Of a stretch of DNA of 64,000 nt, positions 62,412 through 64,000 are shown one piece after another. The translations under genes were made by a program, and so were the position numbers. The notes beneath the pieces are model-generated. The model did no database searches, was not told the origin of the DNA, and was given only the letters and a program-made list of their open reading frames with translations. The stretch is from Lodderomyces elongisporus (Eukaryota > Ascomycota > Pichiomycetes > Serinales > Debaryomycetaceae): the NCBI RefSeq assembly GCF_030384665.1, contig NC_083675.1, positions 62,001 to 126,000 on the forward strand. Direction: 5' to 3'. Each line of letters starts with the position of its first letter. Within the stretch, counting starts at the first letter, position 1.

Positions 62412-63149
62412 ATGCTTTTAATAATTCTACATCTACTATTTGTAGTTACAATGGCTACGTCAAAGAGAATAAATTTGTTTGTCCAACAACTCAATGAGCA
62501 AACTAGCGATTCAATTGGCTTTATAGAAAACGATAAAGTCCACCTCATAGATAACGCCATTGAACGTGATACGCCATACTGTATTGGAACCAAAGACTTA
62601 GTTAATCATGAATGTTTTGCTTTTTACAAGAACCTCGAAACATTGAATATTGAAAATATGGTATTCGACATGTTTTTAGGCGAGGATGGAGATGTTTCGA
62701 GGTTATCCCTTTCATTTGACAAAGAAGAGACAGTAAAAGCGGGAAAAGAAAAAGAAAAAGGAAAAGGAAAAGAATTGAATAATATAGATGAAACAAATAA
62801 ACCTCGGGTTAAGAAACACCCATTTGTTGTTGCACCACAGCCTAATATGAATCCCGATTCACTCAAGAAACAACAGCAAAAGGGTCAACAAAAATCGGGG
62901 AACACTAAGCTAGAGGTGGTGAAACAAAAAAAGACTGTTAAATATATTGACGAGGATGGCAAGGAGGTCACAAAGGAGGTTGAAATAGAAGTAGAGGTTC
63001 CTTTAGAGGAAGATGTGATTGTAGACGAAAGGTCGTGGATTCAAAAGAATTGGATGTATGTTGTCCCGCCACTATTATTGTTTTTGGTTATGGGTGGTGG
63101 TGCCGACGAGGCTGCTGCTGGTGGTGGTACCGGTGGCAGAGGTGGGTGA
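62412..63149 (+). CDS. EMC10: ER membrane protein complex subunit Emc10
   Basis: Lumenal-facing subunit of the ER membrane complex, which inserts tail-anchored and multipass membrane proteins. The start is the ATG at 62412 (245 aa); the upstream in-frame codon is TTG. A signal peptide (MLLIILHLLFVVTMATS) is followed by a lumenal beta-rich domain, a Lys/Glu-rich insert (about 110-165), then a KKTVKYIDEDGKEVTKEVEI segment. A single membrane segment (about 214-232, WMYVVPPLLLFLVMGGG) precedes a Gly-rich cytosolic tail, a pattern shared with animal EMC10. It might be confused with Emc7/Sop4, but the WMYxxPxxLFLxM...GGxGG ending favours Emc10. Confidence 0.82.
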   Translation: MLLIILHLLFVVTMATSKRINLFVQQLNEQTSDSIGFIENDKVHLIDNAIERDTPYCIGTKDLVNHECFAFYKNLETLNIENMVFDMFLGEDGDVSRLSLSFDKEETVKAGKEKEKGKGKELNNIDETNKPRVKKHPFVVAPQPNMNPDSLKKQQQKGQQKSGNTKLEVVKQKKTVKYIDEDGKEVTKEVEIEVEVPLEEDVIVDERSWIQKNWMYVVPPLLLFLVMGGGADEAAAGGGTGGRGG

Positions 63150-64000
63150 ATTTTGTGTACAAATATTCAGACTAGAAAACAGACATTTGTGGTTTCTCAT
63201 AATATATCAGAACGAAAACAATTCAATAGCATGTTGATGACTCTTATTTTCTAGACACTCACAATTCCATTCTTGAATACATGCAAGACCTAGGAAAATG
63301 ATTCTTTGTACTAATTTTTGTCAAAGTCAATGAAACAAGATTCACACCGTTAATCCAGAAAGTTGTTTCTGCTGCCCTGTTCCTCTAAATTGTAGGTTGT
63401 CTTTGAAGTGCATATATATATTACATATACATATACGATATACACATATATAAACTTGTCCATGTAAGTGAGTGCGAGAGAGTGACAGAATGTATATACA
63501 TGTATATTAGTATATATATATATTAGTATATATATATATATATGCATCTGTACGAGGTTGTTAAGAATAAATACAATTGGTAGCATCGAAGTATTTTTGC
63601 TTACATTCATTTATAGCGAATCAAGTCGATGAAAATTATTATTACGAGAAAGACATCACTGCTTACGCTATACTCCACCATACAAACAATAGCCATAGCG
63701 CTACCATTCTCATACTGAAGGTCCGTCTCTTTTTTTTTGAACCAAAAAAGATCCTCTCAAACTAAAGAAAAAGTTTGACAACCGAAATTGAAAAGATAGT
63801 TACGGAAGCTAGGTTGGCTGAACACAAACAACAACAACAACTACAACAACTACATCAACAACGATAAAGTAAAGGAGTTGGCAAGGTATACTATACACCA
63901 AATAAGACACTTATTTACAATCAAAACTACTTCAAAAGCACCTTCATCATTTCCGAAGAAAATTGATCAAGACTATCTATTTTTTTTCACACACACACAC
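63150..64000. other. Right-edge intergenic region downstream of EMC10
   Basis: About 850 bp with no gene. TA-rich repeats lie at 63405-63440 and 63495-63542. An ACAACAACAACTACAAC-type leader (63817-63865) resembles the 5' leader of another gene, perhaps one starting just beyond the edge. Confidence 0.5.

Overview
The window is nuclear DNA from a budding yeast of the CTG-Ser clade, most likely the Lodderomyces elongisporus / Candida parapsilosis group. The reasons are: about 63% A+T; almost intron-free genes; a Med2 subunit whose N-terminus looks like the Candida albicans TLO family; Leu codons that are mostly TTG; and CTG codons that fall in Ser-rich or polar contexts (for example the acidic Ser tract of Mcd1). 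The species name is an inference. CTG codons should be read as Ser when these proteins are translated.

Layout. 1-12.7 kb: MED2 (cut by the left edge), MCD1/SCC1 cohesin, PAC11 dynein intermediate chain, SLD5 (GINS), RTC1/SEA2 and an ABHD13/BEM46-type hydrolase. 13-20 kb: CDC33 (eIF4E), a small KRE1-like wall protein, BFR2 and SPT3. 20-29.6 kb: ELG1, a secreted histidine phosphatase, an unidentified coiled-coil protein, an L-asparaginase and COA6. 29.8-37.7 kb: TRS120, PUP1, AHA1 and MRM2. 38.8-47.3 kb: FDH3/SFA1 (interrupted by a 393-nt intron after only seven codons), UTP5, an AHC1-like zinc-finger protein and FAA4. 47.3-59.3 kb: a gene-poor stretch of about 12 kb whose only intact recognisable gene is INO1. 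It also holds what looks like a decayed WD40 gene resembling SWD1/RbBP5, and a cluster of CACGTG palindromes. 59.3-64 kb: a GH18 chitinase, RRG7 and EMC10.

Most genes are ordinary housekeeping functions: transcription (MED2, SPT3, AHC1-like), chromosome biology (MCD1, SLD5, ELG1), ribosome biogenesis (BFR2, UTP5), mitochondrial function (COA6, MRM2, RRG7), trafficking (PAC11, TRS120, RTC1), proteostasis (PUP1, AHA1, EMC10), lipids (FAA4, INO1) and wall (KRE1-like, chitinase). There is no operon logic. Some shared regulation is visible: MCD1, SLD5 and ELG1 all carry ACGCG (MBF/MCB-type) elements upstream, AHA1 has a heat-shock-element-like site, and PUP1 has an Rpn4/PACE-like site. I found no tRNA, rRNA, transposon, CRISPR array or bacterial-type element. 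Intergenic DNA is rich in homopolymers, TA microsatellites and T/A-rich low complexity.
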